From positions 433,724 to 497,723 of the forward strand of contig UBXM01000001.1 in assembly GCA_900469445.1 (NCBI GenBank): a DNA stretch of 64,000 nt, in the 5' to 3' direction. The position numbers were made by a program, and so were the translations under genes. Positions 1 through 9,125 of the stretch are shown here, piece by piece. Numbering within the stretch: position 1 is the first letter of the stretch; each line of letters begins with the position of its first letter. The DNA comes from Hyphomicrobiales bacterium. GTDB lineage: Bacteria > Pseudomonadota > Alphaproteobacteria > Rhizobiales > Rhizobiaceae. The notes below the pieces were generated by a model. That model was not told the DNA's origin and did no database searches. It worked only from the letters and a program-made list of their open reading frames with translations.

Positions 1-53
1 GGGACTGACGGGCGGCGACGTGATCGAATGGTCCGTCGCCGCCCGTCAGTCCC
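1..53. repeat. 20-bp perfect inverted repeat (hairpin) at the window edge
   Basis: Positions 1-20 are exactly complementary to 34-53, with a 14-nt loop, giving a very GC-rich hairpin. It lies beyond the 3' end of the minus-strand esterase gene. A T-run is not evident on the plus strand, and the left flank is outside the window, so a terminator for either neighbour, or part of a larger dispersed repeat, are both possible. Confidence 0.7.
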
Positions 54-171
54 CCTGACGTGTTGATCAGTATCGCCTCCATTTCAGGCGAAAATGTTTC
101 CGGAAGCCTTATTTTTGCGCAGCCTTCCTGGAAGAACTGGTCGAGCCGTGTGCGCCCGCCAAAAGCCTTTG

Positions 172-1401
172 TTACAAGGCGTCCTGTACCCCTTGCCCGC
201 TGCGGCGCATAATGTTCGGCTGGGAGCTGCTGCACGACGTACCTTCGATTGCTGCCTGTGTTGCACAGTCAGAAGCAACGGACGTGCCAGACTTCGCCGC
301 AGTGGATTTGGCAGGCGCCGCAGTCGCAACCACATCCGTCGCATCGGCCTTGCCGAAGAAGTCCCACATACGGAATGCCGGATCAACATTCGCGTCGAAA
401 GCCGGAGCCTTGGCCGGAACGATGGCCGCAACCTTGGTCACGCTGGCAGCGCCATCCTTGGCGGCGGCCAGAACGGCTTCCTTGGCGGCAACCGGCTTCG
501 GCCAGTCATGCGTGCCCTTTTCGAAGACGTAGGTTGCGATGCGAGCGCCGTTCTTGCAGGTGCCGAGCATCGTATAGGTCACGCCATCGACGGTTTTCGG
601 ATCGCCATTGCCCTTGCAGCCGTCGAGATCGCTCCAGCGCTGGATCGCGGTCTTAAAACCGTATTGCCAGTAAGCGGCGCCACCGCCGGCATAGGGGTTC
701 TGGGCATCCTTCTCGCCCGCGAAGGCGACAATCGAGATCGGTTTTGCCGGATTGCAGTTCGCCTTGTCGGGGCCCCATTTTCCGTCGGTTTCGACCGGAC
801 GGCCGGCCCGCAGCGAGTTGACGAACCCGGCGCCGACGAAATCGTCCTGGCCCGAGCAGACATAGGCCGACAGCATGCGCCCGCCACCGGAATAACCGGA
901 TGCGAAGATGCGGTTCGGGTCGACGCAGAAATCGTCTTTCACTTCAGCGACGGCATCATCGATGAAGGCGATCTCGTCGAGGCCGCCCTGAGCGCCGGTC
1001 GGGATGATGGCCTTGCTGACTTCCACATGCGGCACGTTCCAGGCGAAAGTGCCCGGCGCCTTGCCCGGCAGGCTGCCCTGAAGCGCAACGGCGATGAAGC
1101 CGTTCTTCTCGGCGACCTTATCCCAGGACGAGCGGGTAAGCTGACCGTTCGGATTGCTGTTGCTGCCGTGAAAATCGAACACGACAGCCACCTTGTCGCG
1201 GCCGGTATAGGAAGATGGAACGTAATAGACGGCCTGGCGCTGAACACCATCGCTCTCAATGGTCATGGCATGGCGACCCGGCGCCATAGACTGACCGCAG
1301 CCGGCAAAAGCCGAGCCGGCGGCCAAGAAAAACGCTCCGGTCGCGGCGAAGCGAACAAGAGCGGAGCGGGAACGGTGACCAGGAATGCATGCAAAGACCA
1401 T
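172..1401 (-). CDS. Secreted PHB-depolymerase-like esterase (LpqC type)
   Basis: The 409-residue protein has an N-terminal hydrophobic signal segment (about residues 14-33) followed by an alpha/beta-hydrolase fold. The nucleophile motif GYSGGG places the serine at residue 171, and a late GTHDWP motif gives the likely catalytic His at 298. These are the marks of the polyhydroxybutyrate depolymerase/feruloyl esterase (LpqC) family. A Cys at 35 just after the signal core could be a non-canonical lipobox. The last 60 or so residues are Ala/Ser-rich and look like an unstructured tail. It lies 128 bp downstream of urtE on the same strand but has no obvious functional link to urea uptake. The substrate is not predictable. 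Confidence 0.85.
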   Translation of the reverse strand: MVFACIPGHRSRSALVRFAATGAFFLAAGSAFAGCGQSMAPGRHAMTIESDGVQRQAVYYVPSSYTGRDKVAVVFDFHGSNSNPNGQLTRSSWDKVAEKNGFIAVALQGSLPGKAPGTFAWNVPHVEVSKAIIPTGAQGGLDEIAFIDDAVAEVKDDFCVDPNRIFASGYSGGGRMLSAYVCSGQDDFVGAGFVNSLRAGRPVETDGKWGPDKANCNPAKPISIVAFAGEKDAQNPYAGGGAAYWQYGFKTAIQRWSDLDGCKGNGDPKTVDGVTYTMLGTCKNGARIATYVFEKGTHDWPKPVAAKEAVLAAAKDGAASVTKVAAIVPAKAPAFDANVDPAFRMWDFFGKADATDVVATAAPAKSTAAKSGTSVASDCATQAAIEGTSCSSSQPNIMRRSGQGVQDAL

Positions 1402-1529
1402 CAGCGCCTCATCATGGGGTGCGGGTTGTCAACGATGTTCGGAGATGTCGTTCATCTGCCGTTCATGTAGCATACAGGTTCAGGTATTGAAACAGCGTCA
1501 ACGAATAGAAGCCATGCAAACATTCACCA

Positions 1530-2225
1530 TTAAACTGTTAGGTATCGCCTCGCTTCTGCCGTATCCAAGGTTTCGGCAAGGCCTTCATGCACAATCTCGC
1601 CACGATCCATAATGTAGACTTGGTCTGCCAGCTCGCGGCAGAAGTCGAGATACTGCTCGACCAGCAGGATCGCCATGCCGGTGGAATCCCTCAAGTAACG
1701 GATCGCCCGGCCGATATCCTTGATGATCGACGGCTGGATGCCCTCGGTCGGCTCGTCGAGAACCAGAATTCTCGGACGTGTGACCATGGCCCGGCCGATC
1801 GCCAGCTGCTGCTGCTGGCCGCCCGAAAGATCGCCGCCACGGCGCCCGAGCATCGATTTGAGCACCGGAAACAGCGAGAAAATCTCATCCGGAATGAACC
1901 TGTCCTTGCGGGCAAGCGGCGCGTAACCGCTCTGCAGGTTTTCCTGAACGGTGAGCAGCGGAAAGATTTCGCGCCCCTGCGGCACATAGCCGATGCCGTG
2001 CTTGGCGCGGGAATAGGGAGCCAGACCGTTCAGCACCTCGCCCTGAAAACTGATCGTGCCGCCGGAAACCGGATGCTGGCCGGTGACGGCTCTGAGCAGC
2101 GAGGATTTACCGACGCCGTTGCGGCCGAGCACGCAGGTGATCTTGCCCATCTCGGCATTGATCGAGACCCCGCGCAGGGCCTGGGCGGCGCCATAGTGGA
2201 GGTTGACGTTTTTGACTGTCAGCAT
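1530..2225 (-). CDS. urtE: Urea ABC transporter ATP-binding protein UrtE
   Basis: A 231-residue ABC ATPase, the second nucleotide-binding subunit of the high-affinity urea importer. Walker A is GRNGVGKS near residue 35, the signature is LSGGQQQQLAIGR and Walker B is ILVLDEP. It resembles LivF, as expected since Urt belongs to the HAAT family. It is the last gene of urtABCDE and is separated from urtD by 204 bp containing a RIME-like hairpin element. No urease genes follow it here; an esterase gene does. Confidence 0.95.
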   Translation of the reverse strand: MLTVKNVNLHYGAAQALRGVSINAEMGKITCVLGRNGVGKSSLLRAVTGQHPVSGGTISFQGEVLNGLAPYSRAKHGIGYVPQGREIFPLLTVQENLQSGYAPLARKDRFIPDEIFSLFPVLKSMLGRRGGDLSGGQQQQLAIGRAMVTRPRILVLDEPTEGIQPSIIKDIGRAIRYLRDSTGMAILLVEQYLDFCRELADQVYIMDRGEIVHEGLAETLDTAEARRYLTV

Positions 2226-2265
2226 GGTTGGTCTCTTTTCGATTCATGGTCTGTACCGTAGAGCC

Positions 2266-2403
2266 GCCCCTCATCCGCCTGCCGGCACCTTCTCCCCGTT
2301 TTACGGGGAGAAGGACGCGAGCCGCGACGTCTCAGTCCCCTCGAAAGCCGAGCAGGGCAAGTCCCCTCTCCCCGCCTGCGGGGAGAGGGTTAGGGTGAGG
2401 GGC
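2266..2403. repeat. RIME-like palindromic mosaic element between urtD and urtE
   Basis: The outer arms GCCCCTCA (2266-2273) and TGAGGGGC (2396-2403) enclose two strong hairpins at 2288-2314 and 2364-2389, built on CTTCTCCCCG and CTCTCCCCGC stems. This architecture is that of the rhizobial intergenic mosaic elements (RIME) known from Rhizobium and relatives. It sits inside the urt transcription unit, where it would be transcribed. Confidence 0.85.
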
Positions 2404-2429
2404 AAAGCCACATATTGGGGGCTCTCCAT

Positions 2430-3191
2430 TCACCGCCCCAGATAATTCTCGATCACCTTCGGATCGTTCGAGACGAAATCGATCGAACCTTCCGCCAGCA
2501 CCGAACCTTCCGCCAGGCATGTCACCTTCACCCCCAGATCGCGGATGAAACCCATGTCATGTTCGACGACGACGACGGAACGGGACTTGGCGATCTCGCG
2601 CAGCAGCACCGCCGTTTCCGCCGTTTCGGCATCGGTCATGCCGGCCACCGGCTCGTCGACAAGCAGCAGCTTCGGCTCCTGCGCCAGAAGCATGCCGATT
2701 TCCAGCCACTGTTTCTGCCCGTGCGAAAGATTGGCAGCGAGTTCGTTCTTGCGCTGCGTGAGGCGGATCGTGACGATAATTTCCTCGATCCGCGCCTTGT
2801 CTTCCGCCGTCAGCGTGTAGAATAGCGTCGCGAAGACCCCGCGGGAGCGGTTGAGCGCCAGCTCCAGATTGTCCCAGACCGTATGGCTTTCAAACACGGT
2901 CGGTTTCTGGAATTTGCGGCCGATGCCGAGCTGGGCGATATCGGCCTCGTCCTTTTTCGTCAGGTCGATCACATCCTCGAAGATGACCTTGCCGGTATCA
3001 GGCCTTGTCTTGCCGGTGATGATGTCCATCATCGTCGTCTTGCCGGCACCGTTCGGGCCGATGATGGCGCGAAGCTCGCCCGGTTCGACCACCAGCGACA
3101 GCGAGTTGATCGCCTTGAACCCGTCGAAGGAGACGGAAACGTCTTCGAGATAGAGCAGGCTTTTGCTGCGGGTTTCCGAGATCGTGTTCAT
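2430..3191 (-). CDS. urtD: Urea ABC transporter ATP-binding protein UrtD
   Basis: A 253-residue ABC ATPase, LivG-like and partner of UrtE. Walker A is IIGPNGAGKTT near residue 40, the signature is the Urt-type NLSHGQKQWLEIG, and Walker B is LLLVDEP followed by the V-A-G-M-T-D-A-E stretch typical of UrtD. Its start lies 4 bp beyond the stop of urtC, so the two are surely co-transcribed and translationally close. Confidence 0.96.
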   Translation of the reverse strand: MNTISETRSKSLLYLEDVSVSFDGFKAINSLSLVVEPGELRAIIGPNGAGKTTMMDIITGKTRPDTGKVIFEDVIDLTKKDEADIAQLGIGRKFQKPTVFESHTVWDNLELALNRSRGVFATLFYTLTAEDKARIEEIIVTIRLTQRKNELAANLSHGQKQWLEIGMLLAQEPKLLLVDEPVAGMTDAETAETAVLLREIAKSRSVVVVEHDMGFIRDLGVKVTCLAEGSVLAEGSIDFVSNDPKVIENYLGR

Positions 3192-3195
3192 GATG

Positions 3196-4371
3196 TCACT
3201 CCGCAGCCTGTGCCTGTTGCGTCATTGGTGGCGTAGCGGCATCCCTGCCCTTCTCAGTCTCCGCTGCCGCCTGCCGCGCCTTGTGGGCGTTCCAGCCGTG
3301 CTGGATCGTGCCGACAATGCCCTTGGGCAGGAACAGCGTGACGGCGATGAACAGGCCGCCGAGCGCAAACAGCCAGAATTCCGGAAATGCGCCGGTGAAA
3401 AAGCTCTTGCCGGCATTGACGAGGATTGCACCGATGATCGGGCCGATCAGCGTGCCGCGCCCGCCGACCGCCGTCCAGACGACGACTTCGATCGAGTTGG
3501 CCGGCGCGAATTCGCCCGGATTGATGATGCCCACCTGCGGCACGAAGAGCGCACCGGCAATGCCGGCGAACATGGCCGAGACGACGAAGGTGAAGAGCTT
3601 GATGTTTTCCACCCGGAAACCGAGGAAGCGGACCCGGCTTTCCGCATCACGTACGCCGACCAGAACCTTGCCGAATTTCGATCGGGTGATGGCCGAGGCG
3701 ACGATCAGGCAGAGCGCCAGCATGATCGCCGAGAGCGCGAAGAGAACCGCACGCGTGCCGCCGGCCTGCACCTGGAAACCGAGGATATCCTTGAAATCGG
3801 TGAGACCGTTATTGCCGCCGAAACCCATGTCGTTGCGGAAGAAGGCGAGCATCAAGGCATAGGTCATCGCCTGGGTGATGATCGACAGATAGACGCCGTT
3901 GACGCGGGACCTGAAGGCAAACCAGCCGAAGACGAAGGCGAGCAGGCCGGGCACGACGAGCACCATGGCCATGGCGAAGGGGAACATGTCGAACCCGTAC
4001 CAGAACCACGGCAGTTCCTTCCAGTTGAGGAAGACCATGAAATCCGGCAGGTCGGGATTGCCGTAGACGCCTCTGCTGCCGATCTGGCGCATCAGATACA
4101 TGCCCATCGCATAACCGCCGAGCGCGAAGAAGGCGCCATGGCCGAGCGAGAGAATGCCGCAATACCCCCAGACGAGATCGAGCGCGAGCGCCAGCAGCGC
4201 ATAGCAGAGATATTTGCCCATCAGCGCCATGACATAGGTCGGGATATGCAGCGCGCTGTCCGGTGGCGTCAGCAGGTTGAGCGCCGGGACGATAAGGGCG
4301 ACGGCAAGAAGAATGCCGACAGCGACGATGATCTTGCCTTCCAGCGCGCGAAGAATGAAGCCGGTAATCAT
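3196..4371 (-). CDS. urtC: Urea ABC transporter permease UrtC
   Basis: A 391-residue inner-membrane permease of the LivM/UrtC family, with a run of hydrophobic segments and the conserved WGYCGILSLGHGAFFALGGY stretch near residue 70. Its ATG overlaps the urtB stop (ATGA overlap at 4368-4371), which implies translational coupling. It pairs with UrtB to form the urea channel in the membrane. The hydrophilic C-terminal tail (about 30 residues) is Ala/Gln-rich. Confidence 0.96.
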   Translation of the reverse strand: MITGFILRALEGKIIVAVGILLAVALIVPALNLLTPPDSALHIPTYVMALMGKYLCYALLALALDLVWGYCGILSLGHGAFFALGGYAMGMYLMRQIGSRGVYGNPDLPDFMVFLNWKELPWFWYGFDMFPFAMAMVLVVPGLLAFVFGWFAFRSRVNGVYLSIITQAMTYALMLAFFRNDMGFGGNNGLTDFKDILGFQVQAGGTRAVLFALSAIMLALCLIVASAITRSKFGKVLVGVRDAESRVRFLGFRVENIKLFTFVVSAMFAGIAGALFVPQVGIINPGEFAPANSIEVVVWTAVGGRGTLIGPIIGAILVNAGKSFFTGAFPEFWLFALGGLFIAVTLFLPKGIVGTIQHGWNAHKARQAAAETEKGRDAATPPMTQQAQAAE

Positions 4372-5981
4372 GCTTCCACCGCCCTTCCCTTGAGCGCGAA
4401 GAGGCCGCGCGGACGTTTCTGGATGAAGAGGATGATGAGGACGAGCACGAGGATCTTTCCGAGCACGGCCCCGACTGAAGGTTCGAGGAACTTGTTGAGG
4501 ATGCCGAGCGACAGGGCGCCGACCAGCGTGCCCCAGAGATTGCCGACCCCGCCGAAGACCACGACCATGAAACTATCGATGATGTAGCTCTGGCCGAGGT
4601 TCGGCGAGACGTTGTCGATCTGGGAAAGCGCCACGCCGGCAATGCCTGCAATGCCCGATCCGAGCGCAAACGTCAGCGCATCGACCCAAGGGGTGCGGAT
4701 GCCCATCGAGGATGCCATGCGGCGGTTCTGGGTGACGGCGCGCATGTTGAGGCCGTAAGCCGTCTTCTTCATCACGAAGAGCAGCGAAAAGAAGATCGTC
4801 AGCGAAAAGACGATGATCCACATGCGGTTATAGGTGATCGTCATGCCGCCGAGCGGAAAGGAACCGGACATCCAGGACGGATTGCCGACTTCCTGGTTGG
4901 TCGGGCCGAAGATCGTGCGGATCGCCTGCTGCAGGATCAGCGAGACGCCCCAGGTGGCGAGCAGCGTTTCCAGCGGCCGGCCGTAAAGGAAGCGGATGAC
5001 GCCGCGCTCGATGACGAAACCGACAAGGCCGGTGATGAGGAAGGCGACCGGAAGCGCAATTGCCAGCGACCAGTCGAACAGGCCGGGCGCGTGTGTGCGG
5101 ATCACCTCCTGCACCATGAAGGTGGAATAGGCGCCGAGCATGACCATTTCGCCATGCGCCATGTTGATGATGCCCATCACGCCGAAAGTGATGGCAAGAC
5201 CGATGGCGGCAAGCAGAAGCACGGAGCCGAGCGACATGCCGTACCAGACATTCTGGGCAAGGTTCCACAGCTGCTGTTCGTTCTCGATCGAGGCGATCGC
5301 CTTGTCGAGATCCGGCTTCAGGCCGGGATCGATCGTGACGGCGACGGAGTTCAGCACACCGAGGCCGGCAGCGCCGAGACCGGAAATCGTCTCGATCGCG
5401 GCGCGTTTTTCATCGATGGAGCGATCGGAGGAGAGCAGCGACACGGCGCGCGCCTCTTCCATACGCGCCTTGACTTCCGCATCGGTTTCCTTGGCAAGTG
5501 CGGCTTCGACCAATTCCAGGGCTTCGGCGCTTGGCGAGCGCAGGATCGCATCGGCGGCGGAAAGACGGGCGCCACGATCCGGGCTCATCAGCGTCAACCC
5601 ACCGAGAGCCGCGCGGATGGCGCGACGGAGATTGTTGTTGACCTTGATCTTGGTAACCGCGCCCTTGGCGACCTGACCGGCGCTTGTCCCCGTCACCGGG
5701 TCGATCAACTCGAGCTGTGAACCGGCGGATTTCGCGGAGAACACTGCTTTGTCGGACTTGCGGAAATACAAGTCGCCTTCGGCAAAGGCATTGAGCGCCG
5801 GCACTACACGCGGATCACCGGTGGCAGCGATCTGGCCGACCAGGGTTTCCGCATGATTGAAATTGGCGTCCGCCAGCTGGTCGAACAGCGGCTTGGGGTC
5901 GGAGCCCTGCGCGAAAGCCTGTGTGGAGACGACCAGCGTCATCCAGATAAAAATGGTTTGGAAGAAATATCTCATGATCAT
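4368..5981 (-). CDS. urtB: Urea ABC transporter permease UrtB
   Basis: A 537-residue protein. It starts with a signal-like segment and a periplasmic helical region of about 220 residues, followed by a LivH-type permease domain containing the GIINMAHGEMVMLGAY motif. The long N-terminal extension is normal for UrtB and is absent from LivH. The start could be the first ATG (5981) or the third codon (5975, MRYFF). Upstream, 232 bp of stacked hairpins separate it from urtA. The stop overlaps the urtC start. Confidence 0.95.
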   Translation of the reverse strand: MIMRYFFQTIFIWMTLVVSTQAFAQGSDPKPLFDQLADANFNHAETLVGQIAATGDPRVVPALNAFAEGDLYFRKSDKAVFSAKSAGSQLELIDPVTGTSAGQVAKGAVTKIKVNNNLRRAIRAALGGLTLMSPDRGARLSAADAILRSPSAEALELVEAALAKETDAEVKARMEEARAVSLLSSDRSIDEKRAAIETISGLGAAGLGVLNSVAVTIDPGLKPDLDKAIASIENEQQLWNLAQNVWYGMSLGSVLLLAAIGLAITFGVMGIINMAHGEMVMLGAYSTFMVQEVIRTHAPGLFDWSLAIALPVAFLITGLVGFVIERGVIRFLYGRPLETLLATWGVSLILQQAIRTIFGPTNQEVGNPSWMSGSFPLGGMTITYNRMWIIVFSLTIFFSLLFVMKKTAYGLNMRAVTQNRRMASSMGIRTPWVDALTFALGSGIAGIAGVALSQIDNVSPNLGQSYIIDSFMVVVFGGVGNLWGTLVGALSLGILNKFLEPSVGAVLGKILVLVLIILFIQKRPRGLFALKGRAVEA

Positions 5982-6027
5982 CGCATCGCCCCTCGTCCGC
6001 GCGGTCGGCGTTCGATCCCCTCACCTG

Positions 6028-6204
6028 CAATTTCTAAAACTTAGCTACGCTAAGCTTTGAAATTGCTTCCTCTCCCACAAGGGGAGAGGTAACGGGGAGG
6101 CGAACTCGGCGCCTACCTCTCCCCTTGTGGGAGAGGTTACAAAATCAAGATCTTAGCCAAAGGCTAAGTCTTAGATTTTGTTGGTGAGGGGGTACCCCCA
6201 CCAA
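6028..6204. repeat. Chain of hairpins (RIME-like) between urtA and urtB
   Basis: Four nested or adjacent palindromes lie in 177 bp. They are: 6028-6034 with 6059-6065 (CAATTTC/GAAATTG, inner CTTAGC/GCTAAG); a perfect 23-bp inverted repeat 6069-6091 with 6114-6136; 6140-6146 with 6174-6180 (CAAAATC/GATTTTG, inner CTTAGCC/GGCTAAG); and a TTGGTG/CACCAA hairpin at 6181-6204 close to the urtA stop. The arrangement fits a mosaic intergenic repeat that would fold strongly in the urt mRNA. Confidence 0.8.
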
Positions 6205-6213
6205 CACGCCCTA

Positions 6214-7518
6214 TCAGCTGCCCTTGCCGCCGCACTTGCCGGTGGCGACGTTGAAGTTGCCGCATTCCATCGGCTTGCGCCAATCGGAGATCAGGTCCTT
6301 CGAGTCCGGCAGGTAATCCGACCATTCGTCACCGACGACGGCTGCGGTTTCCTGCACGACTTCGAACTGGCCGTCGGCCTGGATTTCACCGATCAGCACC
6401 GGCTTGGTAATATGGTGGTTCGGCATGACGGTGGAGGTGCCGCCCGAGAGGTTCGGCACCGACACGCCGATGATCGAGTCGAGCACCGCATCCGTCTCGG
6501 TCGTGCCGGCAGCCTCGACGGCCTTAACCCAGGCGTTGAAACCGATATAGGCGGCTTCCATCGGGTCGTTGGTGACGCGCTTGTCGTTCTTGGTAAACGC
6601 ATGCCAGGTCTTGATGAACTCGGCATTGACCGGCGCATCGACGGACTGGAAATAGTTCCAGGCGGCGAGATGGCCGACGAGCGGCGCGGTGTCGAGACCG
6701 GCGAGTTCTTCTTCACCGACGGAGAAGGCGACGACCGGAATGTCTTCCGCCTTGATGCCCTGATTGCCGAGTTCCTTGTAGAAGGGGACGTTGGCGTCGC
6801 CGTTGATGGTGGAAACGACGGCGGTCTTCTTGCCGGCGGAGCCGAATTTCTTGATGTCGGAGACGATCGTCTGCCAGTCGGAATGACCGAACGGCGTGTA
6901 GTTGACCATGATGTCCTCTTCCTTGACGCCCTTCGACATCAGGTAGGCCTTCAGGATCTTGTTGGTCGTCTGCGGATAGACATAGTCGGTACCGGCAAGC
7001 ACCCAGCGCTCGACGCCTTCGGTCGAAGCGAGATAGTCGACGGCCGGAATGGCCTGCTGGTTCGGAGCAGCACCCGTGTAGAAGATGTTGCGCGAGGATT
7101 CCTCACCCTCGTACTGGACCGGATAGAAGAGGATCGAATTCAGCTCTTCGAAGACCGGCAGAACGGACTTGCGCGAAGACGAGGTCCAGCAACCGAACAC
7201 GGCAGCGACCTTGTCCTGGGAAATCAGCTGACGGGCCTTTTCGGCAAACAGCGGCCAGTCGGAGGCCGGATCGACGACGACGGCTTCGAGCTTCTTGCCG
7301 AGAACGCCGCCCTTCTTGTTCTGCTCTTCGACGAGCATCAGCATGGCGTCCTTCAGCGTAGTTTCCGAAATCGCCATCGTGCCGGAGAGCGAGTGGAGCA
7401 CACCGATCTTGATCGTGTCGTCGGCCGCGAATGCACCATGAAAGGCCGTGGTGGAAAGTGCGGCGGCCAGCAATGCCCCGCCCAGTTTCGCCTTGCCCAT
7501 CTTGAACAGGAAACTCAT
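6214..7518 (-). CDS. urtA: Urea ABC transporter substrate-binding protein UrtA
   Basis: A 434-residue periplasmic binding protein. The signal peptide ends near the HGAFAADDTIKIG junction, and the mature part follows the UrtA pattern: a GVLHSLSGTMAISE segment, then WPLFAEKARQLI and the FGCWTSSSRKSVLPVFEE stretch. It is the family's usual length when started at the ATG at 7518 (MSFLFKMGK); a longer in-frame extension to 7857 runs into the divergent promoter region and is rejected. It captures urea in the periplasm for UrtBCDE. The upstream 211 bp carry a 21-bp palindrome at 7553-7573. Confidence 0.96.
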   Translation of the reverse strand: MSFLFKMGKAKLGGALLAAALSTTAFHGAFAADDTIKIGVLHSLSGTMAISETTLKDAMLMLVEEQNKKGGVLGKKLEAVVVDPASDWPLFAEKARQLISQDKVAAVFGCWTSSSRKSVLPVFEELNSILFYPVQYEGEESSRNIFYTGAAPNQQAIPAVDYLASTEGVERWVLAGTDYVYPQTTNKILKAYLMSKGVKEEDIMVNYTPFGHSDWQTIVSDIKKFGSAGKKTAVVSTINGDANVPFYKELGNQGIKAEDIPVVAFSVGEEELAGLDTAPLVGHLAAWNYFQSVDAPVNAEFIKTWHAFTKNDKRVTNDPMEAAYIGFNAWVKAVEAAGTTETDAVLDSIIGVSVPNLSGGTSTVMPNHHITKPVLIGEIQADGQFEVVQETAAVVGDEWSDYLPDSKDLISDWRKPMECGNFNVATGKCGGKGS

Positions 7519-7552
7519 AGGATCAAACCCCCTCTTTATTGATTTGTTGGCA

Positions 7553-7573
7553 CAACGGTTACGTTGACCGTTG
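7553..7573. promoter_or_regulatory. Palindrome in the urtA / DUF1194 divergent promoter region
   Basis: CAACGGT (7553-7559) and ACCGTTG (7567-7573) form perfect 7-bp arms around a 7-nt spacer, 35 bp before the urtA start codon. The size and symmetry fit a dimeric regulator's operator. Which regulator binds is unknown; the LuxR-type response regulator at 12961-13887 is a candidate by proximity only. Confidence 0.45.
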
Positions 7574-7729
7574 CCTGACGCGACTATCGGGTGCTGCAGC
7601 GCAAAACCACATACGCAAAATGACGTAGGCAGAGGGGAAAAGTGGTCATGGAAGCAGCCGGTTTCGTCATGTTCCAGAAATTCAACATGTGCTAAACAAG
7701 GACATCGAGCGGGGCTGGAGGGCAATGAC

Positions 7730-8461
7730 ATGTCTCGATGGGGGAAAGCGGCGTCGCTGGCGCTGCTGCTTGGCATGTGCGGCGATGCGTCGGCTGCCGC
7801 GCCGTTTTGCGCCGATGTCGCGCTGGTGCTGGCGATAGACGGATCAGGCAGCGTCACCGATGGCGAATATCGGTTTCAGAAATCGGCAATTGCAGCAGCC
7901 TTCCGGGATGACACGATCATTTCCGTTCTGAAGGATGCCGGTACGGTCATGCTTTCAGCCGTATTCTGGGGAGACGGCGAGTTTCCGACCGACAATCTCG
8001 GCTGGTTCGTCGTCCATGACGGGCTGGGCGCAGAAGCTTTTGCCGGAGAACTCGAAAGAAACGAACGGCGGGTTTACGGCAATACCAATATCGGCAACGG
8101 CCTATGGGCCGCGCTCGACAAATTATCGGAGCCGGGCATCTGCGTCAGACGCTCGATCATCAACCTTTCCGGCGATGGCAGAGAGACCATGGCGCCAAAA
8201 CAGCGCGTCAGGGCAACGCTCTATCAGGCTCGCCTTCGCACCATTCAGATGGGGGTAACGATCAACGCGCTGGCCATCGCCGACGAGGACCAGGACCTGG
8301 CCGGCTATTACGCCAAGGATGTGGTGCGCGGCACCGGTGGTTTCACCATGACGATCAAGAATCAGACCGATTACACGCTCGCCATCCATCAGAAACTGAA
8401 ACGCGAGCTATCCCCGCAATTCGTGGCAAGCGTCGCGCGGCACCGGTCGGCACCCCACTGA
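7730..8461 (+). CDS. DUF1194 VWA-like secreted protein
   Basis: A 243-residue protein with a signal peptide (about residues 1-23, ending near DASAAA) and a von Willebrand A-like fold. DVALVLAIDGSGSV carries a MIDAS-type DxSGS motif, and RRSIINLSGDGRET and MGVTINALAI follow, all hallmarks of DUF1194 of alphaproteobacteria. The start chosen is the ATG at 7730, directly before the signal peptide; the longer frame to 7571 lacks signal character. It is divergent from urtA and therefore shares its control region. The molecular role of DUF1194 is not known; metal-dependent adhesion or complex assembly is an inference from the fold. Confidence 0.85.
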   Translation: MSRWGKAASLALLLGMCGDASAAAPFCADVALVLAIDGSGSVTDGEYRFQKSAIAAAFRDDTIISVLKDAGTVMLSAVFWGDGEFPTDNLGWFVVHDGLGAEAFAGELERNERRVYGNTNIGNGLWAALDKLSEPGICVRRSIINLSGDGRETMAPKQRVRATLYQARLRTIQMGVTINALAIADEDQDLAGYYAKDVVRGTGGFTMTIKNQTDYTLAIHQKLKRELSPQFVASVARHRSAPH

Positions 8462-8558
8462 AAAGCGCTTCGGCCCTGTCAGCCCTGTCATGCAGCCGAC
8501 AAGAACATGTGATCAACTGCGGCTTGCGAAACAAACCGACCATCTGGTATGTTTATCT

Positions 8559-9125
8559 ATGACCGAAGCTCATGAACGCAAGAAGCAGCCGGAGATCGTC
8601 CGCCGCGCGCTGCTGGATTGCGCCGCGCAGATCTCGCAGGAACAGGGCCTGCCCGCAGTGACGCTGCAGGCCGTGGCGGATGCGGCCCATGTGACCAAGG
8701 GCGGATTGCTGCACCATTTCCCGAACAAGCAGGCGCTTGTTCAGGCCGTTTTCCACGATCTGCTCGAACAGCTGGATGCCCAGATCGACGATCTTCTGGA
8801 AAAGGATCCGGATCGCCATGGCCGCTTCACGCGAGCCTATATCCGCGCCTTCGCCAATGCCGAAAGCGAGGGCGCGAGCAACTGGAACGCCCTCCCCTTG
8901 TCCTCGCTCACCGATCCGGAAATGAAGGCGATGTGGTCCGAATGGTACGCATCCCGCCTCGCCCGCCATTCCGAGACGGATGCCGGGCCGGAACTCGGCA
9001 TTGCCCGTTATGCGGCCGACGGTCTCTGGCTTGCCGGCCTGCTGGAATATTCGGGCGTCGAGGCAGCCGGCCAAGATGCCCTTATCGAACAACTGATCTC
9101 AATCACACGAAAGAAACAGACGTGA
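8559..9125 (+). CDS. TetR/AcrR-family transcriptional regulator
   Basis: A 188-residue protein with an N-terminal helix-turn-helix of TetR type (about residues 10-55; VTLQAVADAAHVTKGGLLHHF contains the recognition helix) and an all-helical C-terminal ligand domain. The ATG at 8559 gives the normal N-terminus. Its stop overlaps the GTG start of the SMR efflux gene (GTGA, 9122-9125), so it most likely represses its own operon and is released by a substrate of the pump. Confidence 0.9.
   Translation: MTEAHERKKQPEIVRRALLDCAAQISQEQGLPAVTLQAVADAAHVTKGGLLHHFPNKQALVQAVFHDLLEQLDAQIDDLLEKDPDRHGRFTRAYIRAFANAESEGASNWNALPLSSLTDPEMKAMWSEWYASRLARHSETDAGPELGIARYAADGLWLAGLLEYSGVEAAGQDALIEQLISITRKKQT

Noticed and set aside
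94..1470. A 458-codon plus-strand frame opposite the esterase
   Set aside because: The minus-strand frame has a signal peptide and a lipase motif; this one has no family features.
3163..4587. A 474-codon plus-strand frame opposite urtC and urtB
   Set aside because: Same cause as other shadows: opposite a conserved permease, with low-complexity Glu/Arg/His content.
7547..7563. A sigma-54-like site (TGGCAC-N5-TTAC) near urtA
   Set aside because: It points away from urtA and lacks the invariant GC of the -12 element.
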